From the NCBI RefSeq assembly GCF_000142905.1, contig NW_013657674.1, forward strand, positions 107,312 to 130,950: 23,639 nucleotides of DNA. Reading direction: 5' to 3'. This document shows, piece after piece, positions 1 through 7,397 of this stretch. The stretch is from Thecamonas trahens ATCC 50062 (Eukaryota; Apusozoa; Apusomonadida; Apusomonadidae). The notes under the pieces are model-generated. The model saw nothing but the letters and a program-made list of their open reading frames with translations, searched no databases and was not told the DNA's origin. The position numbers and the translations under genes were made by a program. Position 1 is the first letter of the stretch; every line of letters starts with the position of its first letter.

Positions 1-475
1 CCTCCCGGGCCGCGCCCAGCGCCGCATGCACGCACTGTGCCGCCACCTTGCCCGGCTTCATCTTGAGGGACGCGTTGACGACCAGCACCATCTTGTGCTC
101 TTCGGCGTACTCGGATCCGTACTCGTCGTCGTCATACTCTTCATCGTCCTCTTCATCGTCTTCGATCTCGGTCTCGGCCTCGGTCTCGGTCTCGGTCTCC
201 GCCTCGATCTCGGCCGCTGTCTCGGCCGCAGTCTCGACCACAGTCTCAATCATGGCATCACTCGAACCTGCAACGTCTCCATCAAACGCCACTGCTCCGA
301 CACCAGGCCCTGCGCCAGCGCCATCACCGCCGTCACCGCCATCGCCGCCAGCGGCGCCCTTTGCTGTCCGCCGCTTGAGCTCGAAATTGGTGACGAGCCA
401 CGTGAGTCCAGCCGCCACCACCGACACTGAAGCCGTAGCTAGTGCCACACCAGGCACAACACCAAGACGGTCCAT
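1..475 (-). CDS. PTRH2: Peptidyl-tRNA hydrolase 2 (Pth2/Bit1), 3' end beyond window
   Basis: Pth2 enzymes cleave the ester bond of peptidyl-tRNAs that drop off ribosomes; animal PTRH2 is anchored in the mitochondrial outer membrane. Reading leftward from the ATG at 475, 158 codons are visible before the window ends. Residues 5-28 form a hydrophobic N-terminal anchor. Residues 40-60 are Gly/Asp/Ala-rich, and 77-127 are a long Glu/Thr/Asp-rich acidic linker built partly from a six-base repeat. From residue 128 the start of the Pth2 fold is clear: KMVLVVNASLKMKPGKVAAQ followed by CVHAALGAARE, which matches the family signature (K-M-x-x-GK-x-A-x-Q-x-x-H-A). The catalytic remainder lies off the left edge. 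The linker is longer than I recall for the animal protein (roughly 60 residues ahead of the domain there, about 127 here). The first ATG was chosen because the anchor follows directly. The gene is divergent from CDKAL1. Family call is firm; mitochondrial location is inferred. Confidence 0.87.
   Translation of the reverse strand, partial: MDRLGVVPGVALATASVSVVAAGLTWLVTNFELKRRTAKGAAGGDGGDGGDGAGAGPGVGAVAFDGDVAGSSDAMIETVVETAAETAAEIEAETETETEAETEIEDDEEDDEEYDDDEYGSEYAEEHKMVLVVNASLKMKPGKVAAQCVHAALGAARE
164..215. repeat. Imperfect hexanucleotide repeat (ctcggt/ctcggc) inside PTRH2
   Basis: The plus strand repeats ctcggt or ctcggc with a few substitutions. On the coding strand this gives alternating acidic and Thr/Ala residues (ETETETEAETE) in the PTRH2 linker. 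In-frame expansion of the six-base unit would lengthen the linker two residues at a time, which probably explains its length. Confidence 0.7.
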
Positions 476-502
476 AAGTTTGTCGAGATAGAGTTGAGTG
501 CG

Positions 503-526
503 GTGTGCGCGGTTGTGTGCGCGGTT
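503..526. repeat. 12-bp perfect tandem duplication
   Basis: The unit gtgtgcgcggtt occurs twice head to tail (503-514 and 515-526) and is followed by gtgtatgt. It lies just upstream of the PTRH2 start, in its likely 5' UTR or promoter. Confidence 0.85.
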
Positions 527-548
527 GTGTATGTACCCCCTCGCTCCC

Positions 549-578
549 TCGGTGCCGCACTGATCGGTGCCACACTGA
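549..578. repeat. 15-bp tandem duplication, one mismatch
   Basis: The unit tcggtgccgcactga (549-563) is followed directly by tcggtgccacactga (564-578), differing at one base. It sits in the shared PTRH2/CDKAL1 promoter region and is followed by a CA dinucleotide run. Confidence 0.85.
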
Positions 579-924
579 TGGGCGCGCAACAGACACACAC
601 ACACAGCATGCGCACATCATGCACACGCAATCTGATCAATGCTGCCCATACGGCCTAAAGACATCATCATGCGTGTTGTGTCTCTTCCATATCCACATGC
701 CCTTCTCACATCACCCGATACGCTCGCGGGCTTGGCGGGGACATTCGACGGGCTTCGGTGGGCAGTCGGAGGGAGAGACCGGGATGGCCATGCAGCTCTC
801 CGCAGGGGACGACTCAGTCACATTCGGGCGTACACTTGACCATCGCACACGGTGGTGAGGTTGTAGTTGGCGAGGAGCTGGTTGACTGGCTGGCTGTGGT
901 GTGCAAGAGCTGGTGCTGGTGGGC

Positions 925-2661
925 ATGCAAGTGGACGAGGCCGTGAGTGGAGGGATGGCTGGGCAGGGGGATGGCGGTGATGGCCATGGCGACCAAGGGC
1001 TGGAGAGGATGCTGCGGGATGGTGATGGGGATGGTGGCGGCGACGGTGGGCTGGGGATGGTGCGGCTTGCTGATGGTGTCACTGGCCTGGGCTGGGCCGA
1101 CGACGCAACAGAGATGGCTGCAGACATCGAGGACCTGGTGATGGGCGATGGGCGGGGCGATGATGGCGTTGAGGGGCATGGTGGGCACGACGGGTACGAC
1201 AGGCACGATGGGCACAGTCGCGAGGAAGTGGCGGTCGAGGTGGTAGTCCGGCGTGGGCAGCGCAAAAAGGTGTTTGTGCAGACGTACGGGTGTGGCCACA
1301 ACGCGTCCGACTCTGAGTACATGGCTGGGCTGCTGGAGGCCGGAGGGTACGAGGTGGGGCGGGAAGCCGAGAGCGCAGATGTGGTGGTCATCAACTCGTG
1401 CACGGTGAAGAACCCGTCGCAACAGACGTTTGCCAATCAGGTCACCGCGCTAGCGTCTGCCGGGCTGCCGGTGGTGGTGGCGGGGTGCGTGCCGCAGGCG
1501 GATCCAGACGGCGGCGTGTGGTCGGGGCACTCTGCGGTGGGGGTGGAGCAGATTGACGCTATTGTCGACGTTGTAGACGCCACGCTAGCCGGCAAGGTTG
1601 TGCGCCGGCTGGGGCGGCGGTCGGGTCCTGCCGGCGACTCGCGCCCGCGGCTGGCGCTGCCCAAGATTCGGCGCAACGCGCTCATCGAGATTGTGCCCAT
1701 CAACACCGGGTGCCTCAACGCATGCACTTACTGCAAGACCAAGGGAGCACGGGGGCGGCTGGCATCGTACCATCCGCTGGACATCATCGATCGAGTCCGG
1801 CACGTGGTCGAGGCTGAGGGCGTGAAGGAGATCCGGCTGACGTCCGAAGACACCGGAGCGTACGGACGCGACATCGGGACGTCACTGCCGGAGCTGCTCC
1901 GCGGCGTGCTTGCAGCCGTCGAGGACCACGACGATGTCATGGTCAAGCTTGGCATGACCAACCCGCCATACATCCTTGACCATCTGGAGGCGATGGGTGA
2001 GATCTTTGGCCACAAGAACATGTACCAGTTCATCCACGTTCCGGTGCAGGCCGGCGCGAACCGGGTCCTTGACGCCATGAAGCGCGAGTACACGGTGGAG
2101 CAGTTTGAGCACGTCTGCCGCACGCTGCGGGCGGCGGCGCCAGACATCATGATCGCCACCGACGTCATCTGCGGCTTTCCAACCGAGACCGAGGCCGAGT
2201 TTGACGCCACCTGTGCCCTCGTTGACGGCTTTCGTTTCCCAGTCGTCAACATCTCGCAGTTCTACCCGCGCCCGGGCACGCCTGCTGCCAAGATGCGCAA
2301 GGTCCGGAGTCAGGAGGTCAAGGCGCGGTCGCGCAAGATCTCGGCCCTCTTCCGCTCGTACGCCACCTTTGACGAGCTGGTCGGCGAGGAAGTCGACGTG
2401 TGGATTACCGAGATGGCTGCTGACGGCCATTCGCTTGTTGGCCACACCCGAGCCTACGTCCAAGTCCTCCTCTCACCCGATGACTACCAGCTCGGCACCC
2501 GTGACGTTGCCCGCATCGTCTCGGCCTCCAAGTGGTCGGTCTGCGGCGAGCGTCCGGCGCCGGCCCCAGCACACGTTGCGACCCGCACAGTCTGGCAGGT
2601 AGTCTGGCTTGCTGTTGCGCTGTTGGTCGCGGCCCTTGCCTGGCTTCTTGGCCGCGATTGA
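925..2661 (+). CDS. CDKAL1: Threonylcarbamoyladenosine tRNA methylthiotransferase, tail-anchored
   Basis: A radical-SAM enzyme that adds the 2-methylthio group to t6A37 of tRNA-Lys(UUU), giving ms2t6A and improving AAA/AAG decoding. The product is 578 residues, close to the human enzyme (about 579). Nucleotide positions of landmarks: methylthiotransferase cluster cysteines in QTYGCGHN (Cys codon 1291), NSCTVKN (1399) and AGCVPQ (1486); radical-SAM CxxxCxxC in NTGCLNACTYCKTK (1711-1734); then SEDTGAYGRDIG, GMTNPPYI, ATDVICGFP and FYPRPGTPAAKM. A TRAM-like region follows (about 2362-2550). A final hydrophobic helix (about 2590-2649) matches the ER tail anchor of animal CDKAL1. The first ATG is 925; the N-terminus is Gly/Asp/His-rich except for DIEDLV (ATG 1114), which resembles the DIEDIV motif near the animal N-terminus. 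A start at 1114 (515 residues) is possible. No intron is needed. All iron-sulfur cysteines are intact. Confidence 0.95.
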   Translation: MQVDEAVSGGMAGQGDGGDGHGDQGLERMLRDGDGDGGGDGGLGMVRLADGVTGLGWADDATEMAADIEDLVMGDGRGDDGVEGHGGHDGYDRHDGHSREEVAVEVVVRRGQRKKVFVQTYGCGHNASDSEYMAGLLEAGGYEVGREAESADVVVINSCTVKNPSQQTFANQVTALASAGLPVVVAGCVPQADPDGGVWSGHSAVGVEQIDAIVDVVDATLAGKVVRRLGRRSGPAGDSRPRLALPKIRRNALIEIVPINTGCLNACTYCKTKGARGRLASYHPLDIIDRVRHVVEAEGVKEIRLTSEDTGAYGRDIGTSLPELLRGVLAAVEDHDDVMVKLGMTNPPYILDHLEAMGEIFGHKNMYQFIHVPVQAGANRVLDAMKREYTVEQFEHVCRTLRAAAPDIMIATDVICGFPTETEAEFDATCALVDGFRFPVVNISQFYPRPGTPAAKMRKVRSQEVKARSRKISALFRSYATFDELVGEEVDVWITEMAADGHSLVGHTRAYVQVLLSPDDYQLGTRDVARIVSASKWSVCGERPAPAPAHVATRTVWQVVWLAVALLVAALAWLLGRD

Positions 2662-3072
2662 GCGCCAAGCTCGCCTGGCTTGCTTGCGGGAGTGGCCAGG
2701 CGCAACACACCGATTGCAAAGTGCATTACCAAGAGATGCACATTCTCGAGTAGCCGCGCATAAGCATGCGACACTGACGAGCCGCCGTCGGTGGTAAACT
2801 TGAGTCCCGCGGGCTTTTGGTGGGTGGGCGATGACGAACAGTTGCGCCCGTACTTGCGTTGCTTCTTGTGCGGGAGGCTCTTGCGGGTGTTGGGTGACTG
2901 AGAGGTGGAAGTTCACTTTTTTTGGGCCGATCACGTGCTCTGCAGCCCGTCCAGCGCGTCTTTTCCCCCCTCCAAATTGGGGCAACGGGCCCACCACCCA
3001 CACGTGACAGAGCAAGCACGGGACGGCCAACAGAGATGCACACCTCACGCCAACGCAGCAGAAAGGGAGAGA
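2662..3072. promoter_or_regulatory. Intergenic region with two CACGTG palindromes
   Basis: These 411 bases lie between the CDKAL1 stop and the next gene on the same strand, so they hold the CDKAL1 3' UTR and the downstream promoter. Two CACGTG hexamers (2932-2937 and 3001-3006) sit 141 and 72 bases ahead of the next ATG, with a pyrimidine-rich stretch and a ccaaattgg element between them. No AATAAA signal was seen. The frame is open without an ATG from about 2905, but the signal peptide starting at 3073 fixes the coding start. Confidence 0.4.
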
Positions 3073-3759
3073 ATGATAGCAAGAATGGGCACGGGCCTGG
3101 TGGTGGTGGTGCTGTTGGCGCTGGTGGCGGGAGCAGCAGGGCGGAGCGTGGGCGAGCCGTTGCATCCCTCGTGGCCGAGCGTCGGCTTTTCAGCGCCGTA
3201 CACATACACTGTGACAGGCAAGGACGGGACGAATGCGACGACCGAGGGCTTTATGCAGTATGCCTTTGCGGCCGGTTCGAACGGTTGGGCCATGCGGATG
3301 AAGACGGCAGAAGTCGGCGTGTGCGCCGTCTATGCTGGCGCGTTGGACATGGATCCGGCTACGGCCGACTGCACCCTGCTCATGCTCGGCTCGCACGCCT
3401 TCCCGGTTCCCAACGCGGTCTTCCTCATGGTGGACTCGCACTGCTGCCTGATCAACAACACCGGTAATGTGGCCAACACGTGGCTGGATGGCTTTGACTA
3501 CGCCGGGTCGCAGGAGTGGGACGGGGTGCCGGCCGATGTGTGGACCATGCAGGCCAACCAGCTCAACTACTATGTCATGGCCGCCAACGCCACCTCGATA
3601 GAGGACTCGATCGCTGTCGGCATCTTCCAGCCCTTCCACATGATGGAGTTCCACGACTTTACCGTCGGACCGCAGCCTGCCGATGCCTTTTCCACGCCTG
3701 ACATGTGCACTCTGCGCAAGTGCCCGGGCGGCATCATGTCGCCGTTTGACCGCCATTGA
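3073..3759 (+). CDS. Secreted six-cysteine protein, possible ependymin/LolA-type fold
   Basis: The 228-residue product opens with a classic signal peptide (basic MIARMGTG, then a Val/Leu/Ala core to about residue 20, likely cut near AAG-RS). The mature part has six cysteines (84, 100, 124, 125, 212, 217), which could all be disulfide-bonded, three N-glycosylation sequons (54, 128, 172), many aromatic residues in alternating beta-type segments, and no second membrane helix. The ending, FHDFTVGPQPADAFSTPDMC, resembles the F..F..G.pDp..F..P..C ending of ependymin-like and related secreted lipid-binding beta proteins. That resemblance is from pattern memory and is weak; otherwise the protein is unrecognised. 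The ATG at 3073 was chosen because the signal peptide begins there. The gene converges on the next one with 43 bases between stops. Confidence 0.75.
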   Translation: MIARMGTGLVVVVLLALVAGAAGRSVGEPLHPSWPSVGFSAPYTYTVTGKDGTNATTEGFMQYAFAAGSNGWAMRMKTAEVGVCAVYAGALDMDPATADCTLLMLGSHAFPVPNAVFLMVDSHCCLINNTGNVANTWLDGFDYAGSQEWDGVPADVWTMQANQLNYYVMAANATSIEDSIAVGIFQPFHMMEFHDFTVGPQPADAFSTPDMCTLRKCPGGIMSPFDRH

Positions 3760-3802
3760 GCGGCGTTGTAGCTTGCAGCAAACGATCAAACGTCCTCTGG
3801 AC

Positions 3803-4564
3803 TCACGCCGGCAGCCGAGCAGTCGAGATAGCCAGCTCGTCTGCCGAGACAGCTGTCCACACCCGCCCGTACTCGGTCTCGACGTATGAGCCGCGCTGCC
3901 GGATGCCGGGGATCGGGATCACGAAGGTAATCAAGAGGACCAGTGCCGAAACGATCCAGATGCTGCCGCGGACTTGGCCCTCGTCGCCTTTGCCCAGATC
4001 GCACGTCCACCACAGACACGGCACAAAGTGCAGAGCCATGCTCGCCACCACAGCCTCGGCCACCGCGTGGCTCGCCAGCCCGCACGACATCGGCTCAAAC
4101 ACACTCGCCACGTCGTGTCGACGGTTGGCGACAAGCGCATGCCGGCGTAGTCCGCCACAAGCGCCAGCCGATGAGATTGTGAGCACATGCTCGCTCCTCG
4201 ATCCTGAGCTTGAGTTCGTAACCGACGACTCGAGCTCGTCCGGCCGAGGAGAAGCAGACGCCGTTTCGGACGAGTACGAGCCCGACGACAAGCCCGAGCC
4301 TGACCGAGCGTGATTACGGGCAGCTATCGCGCCGTATGTCCGCCTCGCCGAGCTCCTCGCCAAGCGCCCGTCATGAACAACATGGACGGCCCAGGGAAGA
4401 AGCCCGAATCGGCGATGGACGGCGGCGATGTCGCCCGTGCGCCGAGCGGCTGCCGCCTCGCCCCGCAACCGGCGCCAGCCGAGCACCACATACAGCAGGC
4501 GGTAGCCAAAGTAAAGCGCAGCAACCACGACGCCGCCAACCCGAGTCCCCGGCCACTCGCCCAT
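3803..4564 (-). CDS. Putative membrane protein with three hydrophobic segments, unrecognised
   Basis: From the ATG at 4564 this reads 253 residues. Hydrophobic segments lie at about 8-29 (VGGVVVAALYFGYRLLYVVL), 164-186 (containing AVVASMALHFVPCLWW) and 200-220 (GSIWIVSALVLLITFVIPIP). The loop between the first and second (about 85-130) is Ser/Gly/Glu-rich and low in complexity. The spacing suggests a small polytopic membrane protein. I do not recognise the family. The frame stays open upstream to about 4684 but with no earlier ATG, so an upstream exon or a longer N-terminus is possible. Support is the ORF length, three coherent hydrophobic segments and position between convergent and divergent neighbours; there is no homology evidence. 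Opposite-strand readings of this stretch are Arg/Pro/Ser-rich and look like shadows. Confidence 0.5.
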   Translation of the reverse strand: MGEWPGTRVGGVVVAALYFGYRLLYVVLGWRRLRGEAAAARRTGDIAAVHRRFGLLPWAVHVVHDGRLARSSARRTYGAIAARNHARSGSGLSSGSYSSETASASPRPDELESSVTNSSSGSRSEHVLTISSAGACGGLRRHALVANRRHDVASVFEPMSCGLASHAVAEAVVASMALHFVPCLWWTCDLGKGDEGQVRGSIWIVSALVLLITFVIPIPGIRQRGSYVETEYGRVWTAVSADELAISTARLPA

Positions 4565-4989
4565 ACTCTCTCCTACCAACTGAGCGCAGTGCTCCGGCGG
4601 GCAAAGCCGCTTGCGCCGTCGTTGTTCGGCTTGTGACGACGCGTCCGATTTGCGGCGAGAACACCATGTGCGAAGGAGGGCCAAAGGAGGGAGGAAAGCA
4701 CAGAATGCAGTTGTGCAGCTTGTCCTGATCAGCCGCTGTGCTGGGCGTCAGCAGTTGGAGTTAGTCCCAAGTCGGTAGAAGGGTTGAACGCCTGCCCTGC
4801 CCTCGGCGAGGTGCAATCGCGGCAGCTCTGCGCTCCTTCCCCCCCTCCCTTGGTCGCGACAGACGCGGCAAGTGCGACGTCGCCAACTTTCTTTTTAGGT
4901 GCGGCAGCGACAAAACCCGAGCAAGAAGGTTGTCGACAGCGGCAAACGCAAGTCAGAGCACAGTACAGTTGCAGGACAGTGAGACAAGA
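4565..4989. promoter_or_regulatory. Divergent intergenic region
   Basis: This 425-base gap separates the minus-strand membrane protein from the plus-strand repeat protein and should contain both promoters. A pyrimidine run ending in AG (ctttttag, 4891-4898) looks like a 3' splice site about 90 bases before the next ATG, so a 5' UTR intron or an upstream coding exon of the plus gene is possible; that frame is open from at least the splice site. No TATA box was seen. Confidence 0.35.
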
Positions 4990-5928
4990 ATGGCGATGAA
5001 CAGTGAGAGCGAGAGTGAGAGCTATCCCAAGTTGCGGGCGTTGATGGCGACGGCCGACGAGGCGACGCTGCAGCGGATGATGGCAAGCAAGAGCAGGGCG
5101 GTCAACCGCGCTGTCGATGCAGGCTTTGACCCGCGGGTGGTGCATCTGGAGGCCCAGCTTGAGCTCATCGACGCCGAGCTGCAGAAGCGGCGGGCCGAGC
5201 ACGAGCGTGCGTCGCCGCCGGCGGAGCGGACTCTCTATCCGACCCGGCGGGTGAAGATGCAGTGCACTGTCGAGCCGTTTATGGCACGCATCCAGCGCGC
5301 CTGCCCGTTCCGGCTGGAGCGAATGGCGCAGGGGCTCAAGCTCAAGCTTGGCAACGCTACCGACCGCGGAAATGCCTCGCAGGCGGCGGCGTTGGCGAGC
5401 CGGCTGGAGATGGTCAAGACCGAGCTGGCGAGCCGTCGTCGCGAGGCGGGCGACGGCTCGCTCGCTGCGCGAGGCAAGCAGCGGCGAATTCAGCGGCTCC
5501 ACATCAAGATCGAAAAGCGCCCGGCTAGCACCGAGGGACACAAGGCCCCGCTCCGCATCCAGCTAGCGGGCCTCAACAAGCTTCCATTCTTCCGGATGCA
5601 CCGCATCGTGCGAGAGGTGCCGACGCCCGAGGAGACACCCAAGCTCTGCGGCGAGGAACTCACGACTGCCGTAGCCGCGCGAGTTGCCGCCGACGAGAAC
5701 GTGCCTTGCGTTTGGGCGGAGCAGCTCCTGATCGAGCGGGCCGAGGCCGCGCGGGAGCTGGAAAAGGTCCGGAAAAGGCTCACTGCCGCGCAGGACAAGC
5801 TCGCCGCCGCGCAGAGTCAGACCAAGCCAAAGCCGCGCGCAACGTCAAAGCCGGGCCGACGGCTGCCGCGGCGACTGTTTGATGCGCCGCTGATGATGTG
5901 GGCCGGGCCAGACCGGACGTTGGTGTGA
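4990..5928 (+). CDS. Basic helical protein with an internal 42-residue duplication, unrecognised
   Basis: The ATG at 4990 gives 312 residues, rich in Arg, Lys, Glu and Ala, with no signal peptide or membrane helix. Two regions align without gaps over 42 residues: 27-68 (LQRMMASKSRAV... to ...ELQKRR) and 109-150 (LERMAQGLKLKL... to ...ELASRR), 13 of 42 identical by my count. Each could form a helical hairpin ending in a short coiled coil with RR. A third helix (about 242-275, LLIERAEAARELEKVRKRL) looks like a coiled coil. The C-terminal 35 residues are basic (SKPGRRLPRRLF), suggesting a nucleic-acid, tubulin or acidic-partner contact. I do not recognise the family. Its stop is 27 bases from the convergent neighbour's stop. 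A continuation upstream of 4990 through the possible splice site at 4898 cannot be excluded. Confidence 0.65.
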   Translation: MAMNSESESESYPKLRALMATADEATLQRMMASKSRAVNRAVDAGFDPRVVHLEAQLELIDAELQKRRAEHERASPPAERTLYPTRRVKMQCTVEPFMARIQRACPFRLERMAQGLKLKLGNATDRGNASQAAALASRLEMVKTELASRRREAGDGSLAARGKQRRIQRLHIKIEKRPASTEGHKAPLRIQLAGLNKLPFFRMHRIVREVPTPEETPKLCGEELTTAVAARVAADENVPCVWAEQLLIERAEAARELEKVRKRLTAAQDKLAAAQSQTKPKPRATSKPGRRLPRRLFDAPLMMWAGPDRTLV

Positions 5929-5955
5929 ACGCACGCGCAAGACGCGGCTGGCCGG

Positions 5956-6579
5956 TTAAAGATCCAGATGGTGGAGCGAGTCGATGGTGGCAGCCATGTG
6001 CGGGTCGAGCGGTGACCACGGATCAGCCGCGATGAGGTCGTCGACCTTTGCGCGCTGGCTCAGGGAGAGCGGCGGGTCGGGACAGACATCGATGCAGAGG
6101 GCGCGGGTCATGGCCGAGAGCTGAGCGCGGAGCGCGTACGAGCTGGACGACCAAAGCTTTGTGCCCAGCTCGGGATCGTCAAGAACCTCTTCAACAACGT
6201 GGTTGCAGGCGCGGAGCAGCATCTCGCACACCGGCCCGCACATGGACTCCTCCTCAGGATGGACGATGAGGTCGAGGAGCGGGCCGGCATCCTCCTGCGA
6301 GTCGTCGATGACGAGCTCGGTCTGGCGGGCCCAACGAGAGGCAGCCGAGTCTGGCGCGCACGCCTCCTCAAACATGGCCATGAACAAGTACTCGGGCTGC
6401 CTGTAGCTGGTCGAGTCGTGCAGATCGGCCGCAGAGGTCATGGCTGTCTGCACCACCAGCCCGCACACCGCACACCGCGCCGACCGGTCCACCGACCACC
6501 GCCCGGCCTCCGTCCCCGCCAGCAGCACCACCGCCACCACCAGCACTGCATACATCCCAGTCCGCCACATACCCATCAT
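5956..6579 (-). CDS. Signal-peptide protein with eight cysteines, Canopy/saposin-like
   Basis: From the ATG at 6579 (6576 and 6570 are equally possible starts) the product is 207 residues. A signal peptide covers about residues 1-26 (WRTGMYAVLVVAVVLLAGTE). The mature protein has exactly eight cysteines: C36 and C39 (ARCAVCGLV), C74, C114, C118 and C125 (MCGPVCEMLLRAC), C162 and C166 (LCIDVCPDP), separated by acidic, probably helical segments. A CxxC at the start of an acidic helical domain with a late LCxxxC recalls the Canopy (CNPY/TLP4) branch of saposin-like ER proteins, which act in folding of receptors. That assignment is tentative. The C-terminus, HHLDL, resembles but does not meet the KDEL/HDEL consensus. 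The frame is open upstream to an ATG at 6912, but that extension is low in complexity and would bury the signal peptide. Confidence 0.7.
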   Translation of the reverse strand: MMGMWRTGMYAVLVVAVVLLAGTEAGRWSVDRSARCAVCGLVVQTAMTSAADLHDSTSYRQPEYLFMAMFEEACAPDSAASRWARQTELVIDDSQEDAGPLLDLIVHPEEESMCGPVCEMLLRACNHVVEEVLDDPELGTKLWSSSSYALRAQLSAMTRALCIDVCPDPPLSLSQRAKVDDLIAADPWSPLDPHMAATIDSLHHLDL

Positions 6580-7397
6580 GATGTACCTTTGTGTTGTGTC
6601 TACGTGTCTCTGTAGAGTCGACTGTGTACTGCATACTGGCCTCCACCACTGCCGTCCCGCGCCGTGTCGCGAGTGGCACACGCGACCGATCAGCGGTGGC
6701 TGCTCCAGGAGAGAAACGGCCTCTCGGCCACCATCGGAACGGATATTCGAGTCACGGGTGCAGCATAGAGATAGATGGCCCACTGGAGAGGTGAAGAGTG
6801 CGGATGGCGGGTGAAGGGGCGGCAGGAGAGGTGGGATCGTGACCTGAGAGGTGGCCATAGTTTGGCAGACGGTAGATCGCCTGATCAGCAAGAAGCAAAG
6901 ATGATGTTCCATGGGACATCATCTCGGGAGATGGGTAAGATCGAGAGTGCGATGGCTGCGTTTGCCTGGCGGTGCCTGTGGCTCTATCTATGTATGGTTG
7001 TACTTGATGCAGGATGGTATGGTAGCGACTGGATGGTGTTTGACCGTGAGCTTGCATCGCTGTTTGGTCGACTTGCTGACGGACACGCTCTCCACCATGA
7101 TGGTGATGGCATGTGGCTTGTGATCCATGGCGCGATGATGACCACTGGCGGAGCACAACCGGGTTTGTTGAGATACATGCGCGGCATGCGTGATGGTCAT
7201 GGCACCGCCAGACTGGCCGTGTCCGCCTGTAGCTCGTAACTTTTGTCGGGACGATGATGTGGCCTCCAAGAATAGGTCATTCTTTGCCGACGTGGTAGTG
7301 GAGCGGAGACCGGCGACGACAGCAGACAGCGATGGCGACGAGTCGGCGGCGGCGACGGCGACGGTCACCCGTCTCGCGTAGGCATCACTGAAGAAGC
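6580..7397. promoter_or_regulatory. Large divergent intergenic region
   Basis: These 818 bases separate the Canopy-like gene (minus) from ATP6V1F (plus). The composition is closer to balanced than in the genes, with many gatgg/ccatc words. Small ORFs here, the longest about 154 codons on the plus strand starting near 6775, show no recognisable domain and unconvincing residue use. I see two promoters' worth of space and no supported gene. A small unrecognised gene or ncRNA cannot be ruled out. Confidence 0.4.

Larger units (their letters stand above)
476..924. promoter_or_regulatory. Divergent intergenic region between PTRH2 and CDKAL1
   Basis: These 449 bases separate two start codons facing away from each other, so they must hold both promoters unless a start was misplaced. 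The part nearest PTRH2 contains short tandem repeats (503-526, 549-578) and a (CA)n run at about 592-605. No TATA box or convincing conserved ORF was seen. The right end (about 840-924) is G/T-rich and open in the CDKAL1 frame back to a GTG at 901, but there is no ATG before 925. Confidence 0.5.

Noticed and set aside
711-1436. Minus-strand open frame of 241 codons
   Set aside because: Ser/Pro/Thr-rich reading opposite the CDKAL1 N-terminus and its cluster cysteines; no domain.
2473-3165. Minus-strand open frame of 230 codons
   Set aside because: Spans the CDKAL1 3' end and the intergenic region; His/Cys/Arg-rich, no domain, and conflicts with two supported genes.
3279-3289. ggttcgaacgg resembling a tRNA T-loop/B box
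   Set aside because: No matching A box, anticodon arm or acceptor stem around it, and it lies inside a supported coding frame.
4729-5541. Minus-strand open frame of 270 codons opposite the repeat protein
   Set aside because: Arg/His/Leu-rich with no motif; the plus frame has an ATG start, charged helical composition and an internal repeat, so it is preferred.
6775-7239. Plus-strand open frame of 154 codons in the divergent spacer
   Set aside because: Met/Gly/Asp/Trp-rich reading of gatgg repeats; no signal peptide, domain or conserved motif. Kept as intergenic.
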